A stretch of 64,000 nt of DNA, taken from contig CAJNOQ010000049.1 of assembly GCA_905250885.1 (NCBI GenBank), positions 26,443-90,442 of the forward strand, written 5' to 3'. Below, one piece after another: positions 13,201-33,743 of this stretch. Position numbers and translations under genes: made by a program. Position 1 is the stretch's first letter. The number at the start of each line of letters is the position of its first letter. A model generated the notes under the pieces. It made no database searches. It saw only the letters and a program-made list of their open reading frames with translations, and was not told the DNA's origin. The DNA comes from Didymodactylos carnosus (taxonomy: Eukaryota > Rotifera > Eurotatoria > Philodinida > Philodinidae).

Positions 13201-13863
13201 CAGGACGAACAATAATAACACGAAGTTTTTTTTGATTTTTTTTTTTTTTTTTGTTTAATAATAAGCATGGACTTTAAAAACTACAAAATAAAGCTTAGAA
13301 TAGAAATTGTTTCTTTAAGATATATAATATACATATTTTAGTTAATCTTCTCTTCTCATATCCTCCCACTATCTTTTTTATTCTGAATAATTTTCATTTA
13401 TTTAACATTAAAGACGATACTCTACTTCAAAATTCTTTTCTTATAAGATTAATCTAAAACCGTTTCCGTGAATCAACCCACAATATGTTTTGTAATATGA
13501 ACAAACAATTAATTTTGATAGAAGTCAGTTCCATTTGCTACCTGTTAGACGTAGGCTTTTTTTATCACTCTTTTTCCTTGTTTTTTGTTCTTTATACGAA
13601 CATTAATCATTTTACGAAGAAAAGAAAAGTGACAAGTATCGACATGGTTTCATTTTACAAAAAAACAAAAATTTACAAGAAAATCGCATCTTATTTAAAC
13701 AACAATGACTAAAATGAAATCTTACCAATTTCACGCTAATTTAAACGGTTTAATATCTTTTTTTTTCTTCTATTAAATGGCACAAAAGTTTTATGTTTCA
13801 TTCTTTTTGAAAAATATTTATTCATAAAAAAGATCTATTTTTTCACATTGTCGTGTTTCGTGT

Positions 13864-13900
<37 letters not shown>

Positions 13901-16467
13901 ATATTTTTTTTTTTTGTTAAAAATAAAATAAACCAAAAATAAACAGGTAAGAATAAAATAATCAGTGGGAGATGACGATGACAACGACAATGATATGTGA
14001 GTGTTTGAACTATATTTTTTTGCTTTTTAGAATTCAACTTTGCATAAAACAATAATAATAAACAGTAAATGAATTAAAAATAGAAAATAGGATGCGTTTA
14101 TATAAATTTGATCTGTTTTTTTTATATGAATAAAATATATAAGCATGTTGTTCGCAAATAACTAAATGAGTATTAAATCTTTATTTTAATACTACGCTTT
14201 TGTTATTTCAATATTTTTCTCATTAGTGATAATATTGACATAGAAATTGAGATTAAATTTTGAATTCAAAATCCAAATTAGAATTAAACCAATGAGAGAA
14301 ATAATAAATTATTTATTATCTCTTTTAATTAAACAATATTTAAAGATTTTATGAACTATGAAATGTCTGTGTGTGTCAGTTAGTTTTATCATCAGAATGA
14401 CAAAAACCATAATACTATTGAAACACAGTAATATCTTTCTTAACATTAAAAAACAAAACAAAAACAACGTTGATATTGTCACTAGTTTTTTTTTTTTACA
14501 TGTCAATTTTTTTATGTATATTTATTATTAACTTTTTCTTACTTTGTCTTTATTTCTCTATAATATAACACAAAGAGAGAGAGAGAGAAACAAGAAAAAA
14601 ATATTTTTTAATAAATAAATACCTTTTCTCTGTTTTATTTTGATTGACCTTGAAACAATGAGACAGATATTCTGATGATCAACACATAAAAACAATCTCG
14701 TGCAATTATATAAATATCAAAAATATATCGTTTAACAAACATTAAGAATTCTAACTGAGGGACAAAAGAAAAACAAAAAAAAAACGATCATTTTTTTCAG
14801 ATCTTTTTAAAAATCAACAAGTTCTATCGATTATGACATAGAAAAATAATTGTACAAAATTTATGTAGTTAATAATTGCACACGAGTGTGTTGTTTTTAC
14901 TTCTATCATTCTTCTAGAAAATATTCTGTTCAATTTTTGAATATTTGGATAACCAATGTTGATTGATCATTATATATTATTGCTTTCTTTTTTTTCTTTT
15001 TTTTTTCTCAAAGGTTTTTATGCCTGTTACTACTACTACTCAATTCAATGATGTTTGCTCAAACAACTTGTATAAACATTTTTTTCAAAAAAAAATGACA
15101 AGACTATAGGTAGAACATGGTTAGACTCTATAAATTTTATTCATAAATTATGACAGATTTATGTACGTTTTATCGTCTTCTATTGTTTATACAATCAATA
15201 GAGATCTACTGTACGTACTTTACAACTATTAAACACAACTTATAAGTGTTACAATGATGACTAGTATATATTTTTTGAAGTAGAGAAGAAGAAAAAAGAG
15301 CAGAAGATGAAAGATGTTTTTTTAAACTTTCAAGTAGAGATTTGAAAGAGTATAAAAAACAAAAAGAATTGATATTAGAAAAATAGTACGAAGAGAAATG
15401 ATGATTATACCACAACTTTTTAGTCAAAACTCGAGAATATACCAAAATGAAAATAAATAATTATTCAGACAATATAATCTTATCAGATTAAACTATAGCG
15501 TTTCTCAGCTAACTACGTACAAAAATGAGCGAGAAAATATGTCTTTTATATACAATTACGTACTTATAGATCAATCTGACTGATCTTTATCAGATGGATA
15601 AGAAAAAAAGTAGATGGATAAGAAAAAAAGTCAACATGCCAATATAGGTGAATCCTGTCGATTCGTCAAAAGTATAAATCAAAAACTTATATTAAATCAA
15701 AATATAATTTAGATGAGATAATAATAACCTTGACCGTTACATAGGTCAACTGAAGCGCACTAAATGAGAAAAAATAATTTAGAATAAAATTTGTTAAAAA
15801 TAACATTTACTTTCTACTGTTCATTTTGTCTTTTCTACATTGTGTTTATCGTCTATTTCATACTATACAACATAAAAAGAACTCAAAAGTTATATAATAT
15901 CAAAAGTAAAGGAAAAAGGAAAAGTAAACAATTGATTTTATTATCAATAATCAATTGAACATTTTTTTTGTTCATTACATAAGCATGATCGAAAATTTTG
16001 ATTTGACCAGAAAAAGACTAATGTGACGAATAAATAACGCTTTAATATAGTAACAGAGAAACGTGGAAAAATTAAACAAAAGTTACAATCAATACTTGTT
16101 TATATTGAACAAATATGAACATTTTCCTACTACTACAGATAAAGAAACTCCGTCAATAGGCGAAGTGCAAAGGTGAAGTATTGGCAAAAGTCTAGACTGA
16201 AAAATCAAGCTTCCTAATAGCTAAAGACGATTTCGGATTCCAGTATCAATGTAATACAACAGTAAAAGACTATGTTTTTTTTAAATAATTTAATATATTT
16301 TTCAATTATTCGAACAAGAGTAAACAATTGATTTTTACAAAAAATTTTGAAAAGTCAATATTTTTGCTATTATATCTTTAAATTCACCACATTTCTTTAT
16401 AGATCATAACAAATGATGTCACTATATCATCACTGAAACAAAACAAAAAATCAGTTAGATATAGAAG
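10228..16467. other. Gene-poor AT-rich stretch with low-complexity runs
   Basis: About 6.2 kb in which I cannot support a gene. It has many poly-A/poly-T runs, a (GT)n tract at about 13860-13897, GA and CT runs near 11870 and 14575, and a short tandem repeat of GATGGATAAGAAAAAAAG at about 15594-15630. ORFs of 60-93 codons occur (e.g. 11742-12023, 13485-13712, 15206-15445) but are low-complexity. One exon-like segment on the minus strand (15730-15763, flanked by AG and GT) is isolated. Confidence 0.5.
13860..13897. repeat. (GT)n microsatellite
   Basis: A run of GTGT dinucleotides with one early interruption (GTCT), followed by TA-rich and poly-T sequence. It lies in the gene-poor stretch. Confidence 0.95.
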
Positions 16468-17173
16468 TTAGTCAAACTTTACTGATATTAGACTCTCTAA
16501 TTGACTTCCTTTCGCACTTGGCATTGGATTCTCAAGGAGCCTCAGGACTGATACTCGGTGTTTTGGAATAATCTCGAAAGTGCAAGAGATCGTATAATCA
16601 CGTTTAGTGGACAAAATAACCGTATCCTGAAGTTTTCAACTCGTTTCTGTACTTTTTGAGTGAATTATGAATTTTTTAACTGTAGGTATAAAAAGCCTGA
16701 AAATCTCAAGTTTCGTAAAACGCGACTTTTGTTAAGCTTTTGATCTTTTTTGAAAGTGTACTAGGAGTTCGGCACATACCATGGATCAATCGCCGATTGA
16801 CTAAGACTTCCACGTGTAAATAAACGCAAGTAGGCTTCTCTATGATATCATTCATCCAATCTTAATGAAAAAGAAAACAAATATTACCAAAGATCGTAAA
16901 ACATGATGATCAAATATTTAAAAAAACCTGCTGGTGAGTAAGAAAAGAAAAGAACTAACGATAAGTTCTATATCGGTTCCTTTGGCCTCATCTGAAGCTA
17001 ACTGTAAGTGATATGCCTTTTTTTGGGAGAAGTAATAACAGGTCTTATATCTTGTAACGGAAACTCTGAAAAATAAAATTAATAAAATTTTTTAGCATAC
17101 AAGTCGCTATTCTCTGGCGTTAAGCATGAACAAACCGTCTGGCGCTTTAGCTTCTTTGTCAACTCAATGTCGA
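16468..17173 (-). pseudogene. Unrecognised minus-strand gene or decaying gene, four exon-like blocks
   Basis: Blocks on the minus strand: 17173-17101, 17065-16960, 16860-16780 and 16626-16468. The first two join in phase and read as protein (IELTKKLKRQTVCSCLTPEN, then VSVTRYKTCYYFSQKKAYHL and ASDEAKGTDIELI). The third is open in one frame (WMNDIIEKPTCVYLHVEVLV). The fourth is 53 codons ending in a stop (STKRDYTISCTFEIIPKHRV, then LLENPMPSAKGSQLESLISV). All have AG/GT borders and composition unlike the surrounding DNA. However, junctions 2-3 and 3-4 are one base out of phase with the splice sites I can see. Either extra or alternative splicing is missed, or the gene is broken. Upstream exons were not found with certainty. 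Family unknown. Confidence 0.5.
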
Positions 17174-18964
17174 CTAAAAAAAAGACAAAAATTAAACAAC
17201 AATGTTGTCTGTGCATCTGGAAATGTGTATGTATATTTCATAAAGAATCTGCAGTTCAATCTGTAAACACACTGAAAAACTCAGCATTCAAGCAATTAAA
17301 CTTTTAAAGTAAATAATAATGCTATACATTTTATTACGATAAATTAGTACACAGTAAATAAAAATAATGGTCTGAAGTTGTATGAAAGCAAATAATGCCG
17401 TTTTAGAGCATCATTTATACTGTTTTCAATCTTGTATCATGTTGTGTTTCATCTTTGATCATTATTTTGCAGGCATTCTCTATAAAAAAAATCTATCTAA
17501 CATCTATTCTGTGAAACTACCATAAAACTATAAAATTCTAACATATTTAGGATCTATCCTGCCAGTAATGGAAATACTTTTTTGATTGAATAGTCCTTGT
17601 ACTCTGTTTCTAAAACACATGTAGGAGTTAACTTACACTAGTCATAAATTATAAAAAATCCGGTATATTTAAGAATCTAGCTCAGCACTGCTTTCACATA
17701 AATAATTGCAATACAGTCTGAATAAATAAAAAACCTGCGCGAATTCTTCAGAAAGTTTTAGCTAATTAACTAGATGCGTTTTTCAACTTAATATAAGTGA
17801 CGAATGAGTGCTAGTTGAATAATAAAAGCAACTATGAATGACGACAACTAATACCACCACTCAGAGAGAAGATTAGAACAATCACATATTAAGATAAGAA
17901 ACTCAGAAAATCCAAAACAACCATCTAAAAAAACTCGACGGCGCTCTGTTTAGGTATTTTCTGCTTTCATGCTTAAATTCAATGATCTTGAGTCTCATCA
18001 TAGTGGTGACAAAATATGCAATTAATTAATCAATACAAAAAATCACTCAGAATTCATCATTTTTTCAAAACAACGGGAAAAATGAACCATACAGCACCCA
18101 CTTCATTTTGGAACATATAATACGAGAGCATGTTCAATCATGTAAGATATATATATTACTTTTAGCATTTAGTTCAAAACAGTTTGGCACAATAGAAAAC
18201 GCAAAAAGAATAAAAAACAAAGATAATATATACACGTGCAAGTATAAAAAAAACGACGAACTGGGAAAGTAAACAAACTGGTATGTTGTAGCATGAGGAA
18301 AATAGAATCTATACATTTTTTCTAAATTTCTCTAAAAACTATGTTCCGGTTTCATCAATTAATGTGTTCGGTTACTCTATGTTTAATTTAAAAAAATATT
18401 CACCGACTATATTTGGATAATAAATGAGACGTTAGAGAATGAAGAATGTGGTGATAGAGGCAATCACAAAAATTGATTTTGTGACAAAATTCACCGGATA
18501 TATTAACGAGCGAGCAAGAAAGATAGTAAAATAAAGAGATAAACAGTGACAATTAAAAACAGACAACAACAATCGTAGAATACACACAAACAACAATAAA
18601 GTGTACATAGATGAAATCGATACATTTGTTAAACATAAACTAAGTAAAGCAACAAATGTAAACATTTATAAATTTTATACTTAAAGTTTTAAAAAAAGAC
18701 TTACAAGTAACGCACAAACAACATCATAGAAAGAAAAAAAAAGATGTGCTGTGGATTTTGTTTGTCTTCAGAGCCGTTGTGCAATCACGGAACCATTCAT
18801 ATGTGCTAATTGCTTTTCATCCCTCATCGACTAAAACAAAAATACAAAACAAATTTTTAACACAAAAATTTATCTTAAAGAAAGACAAGAATAGACCAGT
18901 TAATATTTGCCTGATTTTATTAGTAATTTATAGTCAGTAATTTTATAAAATAATGCAACTTTAC
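17174..18964. other. Region downstream of the WDR20-like gene
   Basis: About 1.8 kb of AT-rich sequence that should hold the 3' end of the WD-repeat gene and any 5' exons of the unrecognised gene at 16.5-17.2 kb. I could not identify the terminal WDR20 exon. A segment near 17560-17620 reads open on the minus strand for about 17 codons after an AG, but this is too little to call. Confidence 0.4.
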
Positions 18965-21527
18965 CTTCGTCGCTTTTGGTTTTTCCCATACGGCAATAAT
19001 TCCGTCTTGAGATGCTGTTATAAAACAGTTTTCACGAAATATAATTGATGTAACACGTTCGGTCGATATTGATTCAATTACAGCTGGCTCAATCAATTGA
19101 ATATCGCCTAACTTTGGGCATAGATGGGTGCCAAACGTATTTTTTGTTAAGTCAGCATTTGTACGTCGAGGTAAACTATTATTATTCAGGTTAGTTTGTA
19201 CATTTACATTTGCTGTAGTTGGACTCCCATCTGTCGTTGTATTTACTGCTGTTGCCTTATTTTTTTGACTATTATTTGGCACTGACGGTATTTTACGCAG
19301 TTTTTTCGTAGTGGTCGTTGATGGCTGACTTCCATTTGAACATGTATGATCAGTTATGGTCTCTGTTTTATTTACTTTTGAATTTCTCGTAAACGACAAA
19401 CGATTTGTTAGCGAAGAAAATGATGTTTTGGAAGTTGTTTGTGTGGGATTCATGGATGTGTCAGATTGAGATGAATGACCATTTGTTGTCGATTGACATG
19501 ATGAATTAGACAACGATGACATTAGCACTGGTGGATATAATGATGAACGTTGTCGTTGATGGGAAAGTTTATTGTTCACTTTTAAGATATCTTCCGTGAT
19601 GTCCCACATGCATAAACGATTATCTTGTCCAACAGAGACAACACGATAGAATATAGACGGCATACCATTTTCGAAACATTTATCTGAAGACCAAGGTGGC
19701 GGATCATGGGACTCAGCAGATGATGCTGATGAGGAATTTGAAATAGTCGATTCACATACGTTTGCCCGTCGTTCAGAAGATGGAAGCGAGGAATGATGCA
19801 AAGAATAATAAATTTTAGCACTCATGGACGGATCAAATGAGATACTATTTATCCACGATGTATGGCCATGACCACGGCATACTACTCGATGTTGTTGATC
19901 ATTATCTAATGAGAATATTGTTAGAAAATCATCTTCACCACCAGTAGCCACGTATCTTCCATCAGGACTCCAAGAAAGCTGAAATGAAAATAAGAGAAGA
20001 GGCTATAAACACAGGACTTTGGTGATGTTATCCAACGTTATGAAGCCAGAAGGATTTCTTCAAATCTAGTTACTAAAGAAGGAAACTGGAGAATATAGAT
20101 ACTGAAAGTCTAAAAAGATTGGATTTTCCCTCACACAAATCAATGCAAAATAACAAATCTTTTTCTAATACGAACACAAAGAAGTCCTCCAAAATAACTT
20201 TTCATATACGTTACTAATTCCATTTTTTCATAATTGAATATCCTTAGAAATCCATCTTGTGATACGACAGCTAAATATATATTATCTGGCGAAAATGAAA
20301 ATTCATTGATACTTCCAGTTCCAATTGACCAACGTGACACAGGATTTCGTGCTTGTTTTGATTTTGTGCAAGAAATAGAAAAATTATTTTCATCGTCTTT
20401 TATTGTTGAGTAGACAGGAGGAATATTATTATCACGTTGATAAACAATTTGTTCATCGAATACATATAAATAACCGCTCGAATAAGATGCAACAAACAGC
20501 GATGTTTTTGATGACGGTAGCCACTTGATACATGTTACTTTTGTTTTGTCCAAATAACTCTAAAATTATAATCAGAATTAAAATAATGATTTGTCTGAAG
20601 TGAGCTTGAACACTCAATTTGAAATATGTGCTGTACTCTATTTTGTACTCATCTAACATCACGCAGAAGATGGAAAGCTTTTCAGAGGACAGTGAAACTA
20701 ATACTAACGGAAAAATAGGAAACTAAAGAAAGTCAGTTAACTGTTCGATTCCTAATCCTATGAGGAAAAATACTCTTATTTTAGTTTATTAATGTAATGT
20801 ACAACTGAGAACATACCGATTCATTAAAAACTTTTTGATCTTTTGTATGAGTATTGATATATTGTATTTGTCCTTTTGAAAATCCCACTAAAATATGTAG
20901 TCCATTTGTGTGTTGCCGTTGTGTGAGATCGTGACAAGTTGGTAAATGACCTGGTTTGTACGCTCGATGATCAATAGGTTCACCAAAATTTGGCTTGAAA
21001 AAGAAACACAATTAAACAATAAACAAGGTTAAAACAAATCAGGTTATACACACTTGTGCTGATTCAGCAAATTCATAAATGAGCAATTCTCTTCCAACGT
21101 TGAATGCTAAAACTTCTGTTAATAAAACAGTTCCATTGACACTACCGTTTTGTACTGAACAGCTGTTTGTTTCGTTTGATTCTACATTAATAGAGTTACT
21201 TTTTGTTAAAAAATCACCGGATCCATCCACACTACAATTCGGTGGTTCATCAGTGGCTATTGACGATGATCGCCTAGAACTTGCTTCACTTGCTGAATTA
21301 CTCTGACTCGTACTATTATTAACTATCTGTTGTGTTCGTTGTAGTACGGTTATTTTCACCGGTTCACTAAGACTATTTGCGTAAGTTGAGCAATGTTTTC
21401 CAAGATAATCAATAAATGATGCAATTTTATATCGTCCTTCACGTGCCGAGAATTCACTTTTAACTTCGTCTCGTCGATCTTTGCACCGTAAAACACTTGA
21501 ATCACAAGCAATCGCCATTCTGGACAC
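18965..21527 (-). CDS. WDR20: WD-repeat protein of the WDR20/DMWD family
   Basis: Four exons: 21527-21054, 20993-20817, 20559-20176, 19978-18965, all phase 0, giving 683 residues to the last donor. In animals this family binds and activates the USP12/USP46-UAF1 deubiquitinase complexes. Family features in order: KSEFSAREGRYK near the N-terminus; FNVGRELLIYEF; PTCHD and ILVGFSKGQIQYIN; VTCIKWLPSS; RNPVSRWSIGTGSINEFSFS; VSQDGFLRIFNYEKMEL and MKSYFGGLLC; LSWSPDGRYVATGGEDDFLT; RGHGHTSWINSISFDP; and SQDGIIAVWEKPKATK at the end. Two low-complexity Ser/Thr/Asn-rich inserts (about residues 70-130 and 450-600) make it longer than human WDR20 and nearer DMWD in size. The donor of exon 3 is gttcgt, weak but required for the LLC/LSWSPDG join. 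After 18965 the reading runs into the intron and stops 15 codons on, so a short last exon is missing. WDR20 and DMWD are not separable here. Confidence 0.9.
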
Positions 21528-21948
21528 ATTGTTTCATACTTTTGTAAAAAATTAGTTCATTTACAGAATTTGTCTACATCAAAATCTAATTATTATTGCC
21601 TGAAGAATTAAATAAGGTATTATCTGCAGTGTTTAGTAGAGTACTAAAAGAAATTGAAGCATATCTTGGTTAGAAAACGATCCATTATTATTCTCCATAG
21701 TTTTCTATTTCATTTGATTAATTTAAACAATGACGACTCATTATTAAAAATCAGCGTAATCGATCTATGCACGTAATGTGTTAATTTCGGGGAGAAGGAC
21801 AAATATACCTTTTCTATTTGCTTGATTTGCACCAATAGAAAAACATGTCAGATATCTTGTTTTCTTTGTTAACTATAATTTAACTTGAATTTATGTATAT
21901 TGTACCATAGCATATGCTTAGCCGATTCTTATTCAACTTCGGTGAATA
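21528..21948. promoter_or_regulatory. Shared 5' region between divergent WDR20-like and Ig-domain genes
   Basis: 421 bp lie between two start codons facing away from each other, enough for both 5' UTRs and a bidirectional promoter. No strong TATA, initiator or known factor site was recognised. The inference rests on gene layout only. Confidence 0.4.
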
Positions 21949-24352
21949 ATGTTCATTTTTCGTTGTTTTTTCTGTAAGTACCAATTCTAGAATTCGTTAT
22001 ATTTTGTGTAGCCTAAATGATCACCAATAACTTTCTAATATAAAAAACTTGCTTCAATATTCTAGTTTTCTCTCGATTGATTACTACGATCAATGCTGAA
22101 ACATTACCAAGATTTGACATGCGAGATAAGGATGGAATTATTTTTGGTAAGCTGATTCAATTCAAACGTATTAAAAACTCTTAGTATTTACATATTCTAG
22201 ATCCAATTGCACCTCGAGCCGGCGAAAGATTAACTGCAACATGTACAGTCGTAGGACTAACACCAACAGATAAACGAAGTGTAAACTGACGAATTTTTGA
22301 ACTCTAATGAGAGTATTTCATTTCACTTTTTTTTATAATAGGTATCATGGAAATTAGACCGTATGAATGATGGAAAAAATTTTACAATAGCAATGGATAA
22401 CGCTGTATTTCAATTCAATCAGCCGGTTCCTCGTTTATATGCATCACATCAAATCGATACATCAGATTGGTATCTTACATTTACTCCGCTGGATCGAGAT
22501 GATATTGGAAATTTGACATGTAAAGTTTTATGTCTAGTGTTTTTGCACGTTGATAGTAGTGTATCATTATTTCTGATAAGAGAGTGTACCCATTCGAAAC
22601 AGGATGTACAGTGCCCTCTGAAAATTCATATACTCTCTGTTTTTAACCGAGAAAATATGAGACATCCAGTGATAAACTGTGGATGTACGCTATGCTCAAA
22701 ATTCCCATTAGAAATACTGTATTAGATTTCAATGTCTCTCATTTTTATAGGTGCATTGGCCGATACCAACAACAGAGAAATATTTTTAACACGATTTCTA
22801 AACGTGAATAGTATGTAGCCGAATCTTTTATTAACTGGTTGAAAATGACACTTGTGTCTCTTTTTAGGTGAACCAGTTGTATTAGAATCATCAACCAAAG
22901 ATACTGAAGTAATGGAAGGTCAGACAGTCGTATTAACATGTAATGCACAAGGTTATCCGACACCTAAAATTGAATGGCAAAGAGCAGATGGAAAACCATT
23001 GTCATCCGGAGAGATTCGACAAGTTGTAAGTGAAATTCAATTCATTTACGTTTAAATTTTCTTTAATCTTTCACTTCAGGGTACACAGCTTCAGTTAAAT
23101 CATGTGACACGAGCTGATGGAGGTATTTACAAATGTTTAGGTAAAAGCAAATAGCGAGATTATATTCTTATCTTCTTCATCTTATATCTTTACCTTTTCT
23201 TTCTAGCTAATAATCTTGTTGGTTTTGGTGCTGAATGGACATTAAAATTATCTGTCAGATGTATGAATTTGGTTTTATTTCTAAGATTTTTTAAATACTA
23301 TGAATTAATCTTTTTTTTTGTTTTGTTCTAGTCAAACCGTATATTTATTGTCAAAAAGATGTTGGTCAGGCAGCTCAATTTCAAGTTGATGCCTATGTTG
23401 AATGCTATGTTTATGGTTATCCAGCACCTCGGATAAGGTAACTATCCTATTGACGTACGGTAATCGTAGATTAGACATTGTTTATACTTGCAACTGACTC
23501 TAGTCTGTACAATAGCTTGGAAATATTCTACTCGAATATATTTAAAGTAATATCAAAAGATATAAACAAAAATATATTTTCTTATTTGCATAGGACATAT
23601 CAATATTCAATTTAAACGACAAAATACTGAAATGGTAGATTTTATCTTAGCTGTGGCACATATTCACTACTCTAATATCTGTGAATGGCTTATTTTGTTG
23701 CATTGTATTTTTGATTTGCTTATTGATTGTAACGCTTTTTTTGCCTGCTTGAAAACAAACATGCTGTTATTCTCTATTTTAACCAAGAATATTATGCATC
23801 TTTTTCTTTTAATAGTTGGATCAAATCCAATTCTGCTGGCTCAACAATAAATGGAACAAATGTTAATTATGAAGGTGTAATTTGGAATTCAAATAAATAT
23901 CGTATTGAAGCAATAATACCAGAAATGTCATTGTGTACAGATTGTATACTGTCTCGTTTGACTATTAGTAAGCATAATTTGCCTATTTATTATCTCTACT
24001 TACCGGTATTCATACAATATTTGTATGTTTTAGTCAATGTTGAAGCGGGTGATTATGGTTTATATTTCATTAATGCTACTACAAGTGGATTTAAAACAGA
24101 GCTTGGCCAAGTTGAATTATATGGTGAGTTATATGTCTAATGAATTAAACTAATTTGGTTAATTGTGTAAATCAATATATTTTTTATTTAGAAACAACGG
24201 AGTGTCAACAATTTATCACTCATCTTGGAAATAGTGGTTGTAAACGTTCAAAGGCGAGAAATGATGCAAATAAACAAAATGTTTATGCTCGAAAATCCAT
24301 GGTATTCTCAACTTTATTTTTATTTTTGGTTTCCTTTAATTTTCCATTTTAA
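21949..24352 (+). CDS. Secreted three-Ig-domain cell-adhesion protein, probably GPI-anchored
   Basis: Twelve exons: 21949-21973, 22066-22146, 22201-22280, 22342-22519, 22751-22810, 22868-23025, 23080-23140, 23207-23260, 23332-23437, 23816-23967, 24034-24123, 24192-24352; all phases agree, 401 aa. Residues 1-20 are a signal peptide (MFIFRCFFFFSRLITTINA). Ig1 (about 36-141) has the core Cys in TATCTVVGL and GNLTCALAD. Ig2 (142-232) is a classic I-set domain: VVLTCNAQGYPTPKIEWQ ... ADGGIYKCLA. Ig3 (233-348) has VECYVYGYPAPRISW, but at the usual DxGxYxC site it reads DYGLYFI, so the second Cys is missing. The C-terminus ends in a hydrophobic tail (MVFSTLFLFLVSFNFPF) with nothing after it, as in GPI-signal sequences. 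The layout resembles lachesin/IgLON-type adhesion molecules, but I cannot name an orthologue. Confidence 0.85.
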
Positions 24353-25316
24353 AAATTTGTGTATTACTCGTTAATCAATGTTTATAGATGTTAATAAATG
24401 TTTATTCGCTGTTTTTAATCTTTTTTTATAATTTTTGTTTTGATTAATTTTTTTTAGACATTGTTTATATTTGTTTTGAGACATGTCCAATTCTTGCACA
24501 TTCCATTTTTTTTCAATATAGAATTTGTATCAAAGATTATCCTTACATTCCAATAATTGTTCTACAGCTTTATTGTATTGTGTGTAGCATAATAAATTAA
24601 TAATTGTTATAAGAGACACGCCAATGAACACACAGTCTTGAAAATAGTTGAAATTTGCGTAGACCGTGGTGTTTATTAAAGCTCTCTCTTGTTCGTACAT
24701 AAGAACTATGTTGTTGCACATTAGAATATAGTTTTCATTTTTAACAGCTCGTTTGAAGAAAGCAGATCTTTAAAAATAGAATAATAGAAGAAGAAAATAT
24801 GTTTATCCACATTTAAATCTTGTGTGAGAAAGAGGAAGGAGAAAATAAAGTAAAACAAGTCAGAAAACCATCGACAATATTGACCTAATAACGATATGAG
24901 CAAGCAATAAAAACAATAAATAAACAAGAGCCTTTTGAAACTCTTGTTGGACAAATAAAAGTATTCGAAAATCGAATTTAAAACAAACATAACAAAAACA
25001 AATAAAAATTAAAGAAAAAATAAGAAAACATAAAAATCAGATGTATTTATACAGCAACATGTTTCACATACAACAAAAAGTACATAACAGAACAAAACAG
25101 ACAATCGAAATAAGCCCGAAAAAAATATATAAAAAAATAAGCTCAACAGCACGTTTCCTTTGTCTTTCTAAACTTGAGGAAAATCATCGATTGTAGGCAA
25201 CAATTTTAAGTTCGAATTACTTGTGAAAGAGAGATTATACACAATTACAAAATAAACTAAAGATGATTATAAGAAAAACGAAGTATTGCGTATTTGAGTG
25301 ATTGTTGTTTAATTTG
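24353..25316. terminator. Convergent 3' region with AATAAA at 24393-24398
   Basis: An AATAAA hexamer lies 41 bp past the Ig-gene stop on the plus strand, a good polyadenylation signal. The remaining ~900 bp up to the SPCA stop are AT-rich with no supported gene. ORFs at 24530-24721 and 24721-24990 (minus) are low-complexity. Confidence 0.6.
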
Positions 25317-32750
<7,434 letters not shown>

Positions 32751-33114
32751 CTTGAAAAAAAGATGAGATTTTAGAAGAAATTTCGCTATATTCATTCTTC
32801 CAATAAGTAAATAAACGTAGAATTAGATATCTATTTCAGTATATATCAGAAAAAATGCAAAAATACTCAATAAATACCTTTAGAAAATTTTGTTTTTCAA
32901 AAATTTACTAAAGTACACATTTTACAGATATCATTAATACTAGATTGTTTCGATATTTATAAGATGGACAACAGACACTATACCAAACATAGAATTACAT
33001 TCGTAGATCTTTTCTTTTATTTATTAATAAAATAAAAGATACGTATGCATGCAACTAAATCTGAAATAAGAAACTTCAGAAAACATTAGCGGTGACTAAA
33101 ACTCGTCGAGTACA

Positions 33115-33743
33115 CGATTTACTGTCCGTTGATTAATTTCTATTTTAATTGATTTTTCTTCATAGAAAAGTATAATTTTTGCTACACAGGATTTACTTTC
33201 CGTTGATTATTTGGACGAAAAGCAATGAATGAGCAAATAAATATTCATTGCGACGACCAATGTATTATTAGAAAAAAATTATTATGGTTTTACATTTGAG
33301 AGAATATCGATAACCGAGATAACATAGTTGTATTTTGCCATGTTAGATTCAACAAATTCAGTAGACATTATTAAAACCAGTGTGAGAAGAGAGTTGTGTA
33401 TCTCTACCTTTATATACATATTTTTACAAAGATTATCATGCTGACAACTACTCTAGTTTCCAAATAAGTAAATACGTTAAAAATCGTGATTACTGCTCTA
33501 CTTTCTCAGCATTTCTCATTACTCATCTAGAGTTATTGAACATTGCTCGTTCCCAATTAAAAATTTTGTTTATCGTTTCCTTCTTGAAAAATGTTTGTTC
33601 CGCTTGGAAATTTATTTGTTGACGTAGTGAATATTCATTTGTTCATTCATTGCTTTTCGTCCAAATATTCAGTGGAAAGTAAATCCCTATACAAGAAAGT
33701 GGCTAATTGGAATATATTTTTAGGTAATCAACGGACAGTAAAT
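33115..33743. mobile_element. Inverted-repeat element with repeated subterminal motif
   Basis: The outer arms read GATTTACTGTCCGTTGATTA (33115-33134) and its complement near 33724-33743. A second inner pair is longer (about 33188-33255 and 33619-33687), includes GGACGAAAAGCAATGAATGA/complement, and repeats the motif as GATTTACTTTCCGTTGATTA. The ~360-bp centre differs. It is non-coding and probably a MITE. Confidence 0.75.

Noticed and set aside
15730-15763. Exon-like segment on the minus strand
   Set aside because: It has AG and GT borders and is open, but is only about 34 bp and has no in-phase neighbours.
20720-20765. tRNA-like GTTCGATTCC motif
   Set aside because: The T-loop-like string stands alone; no acceptor stem, anticodon arm or D-arm pairing around it.
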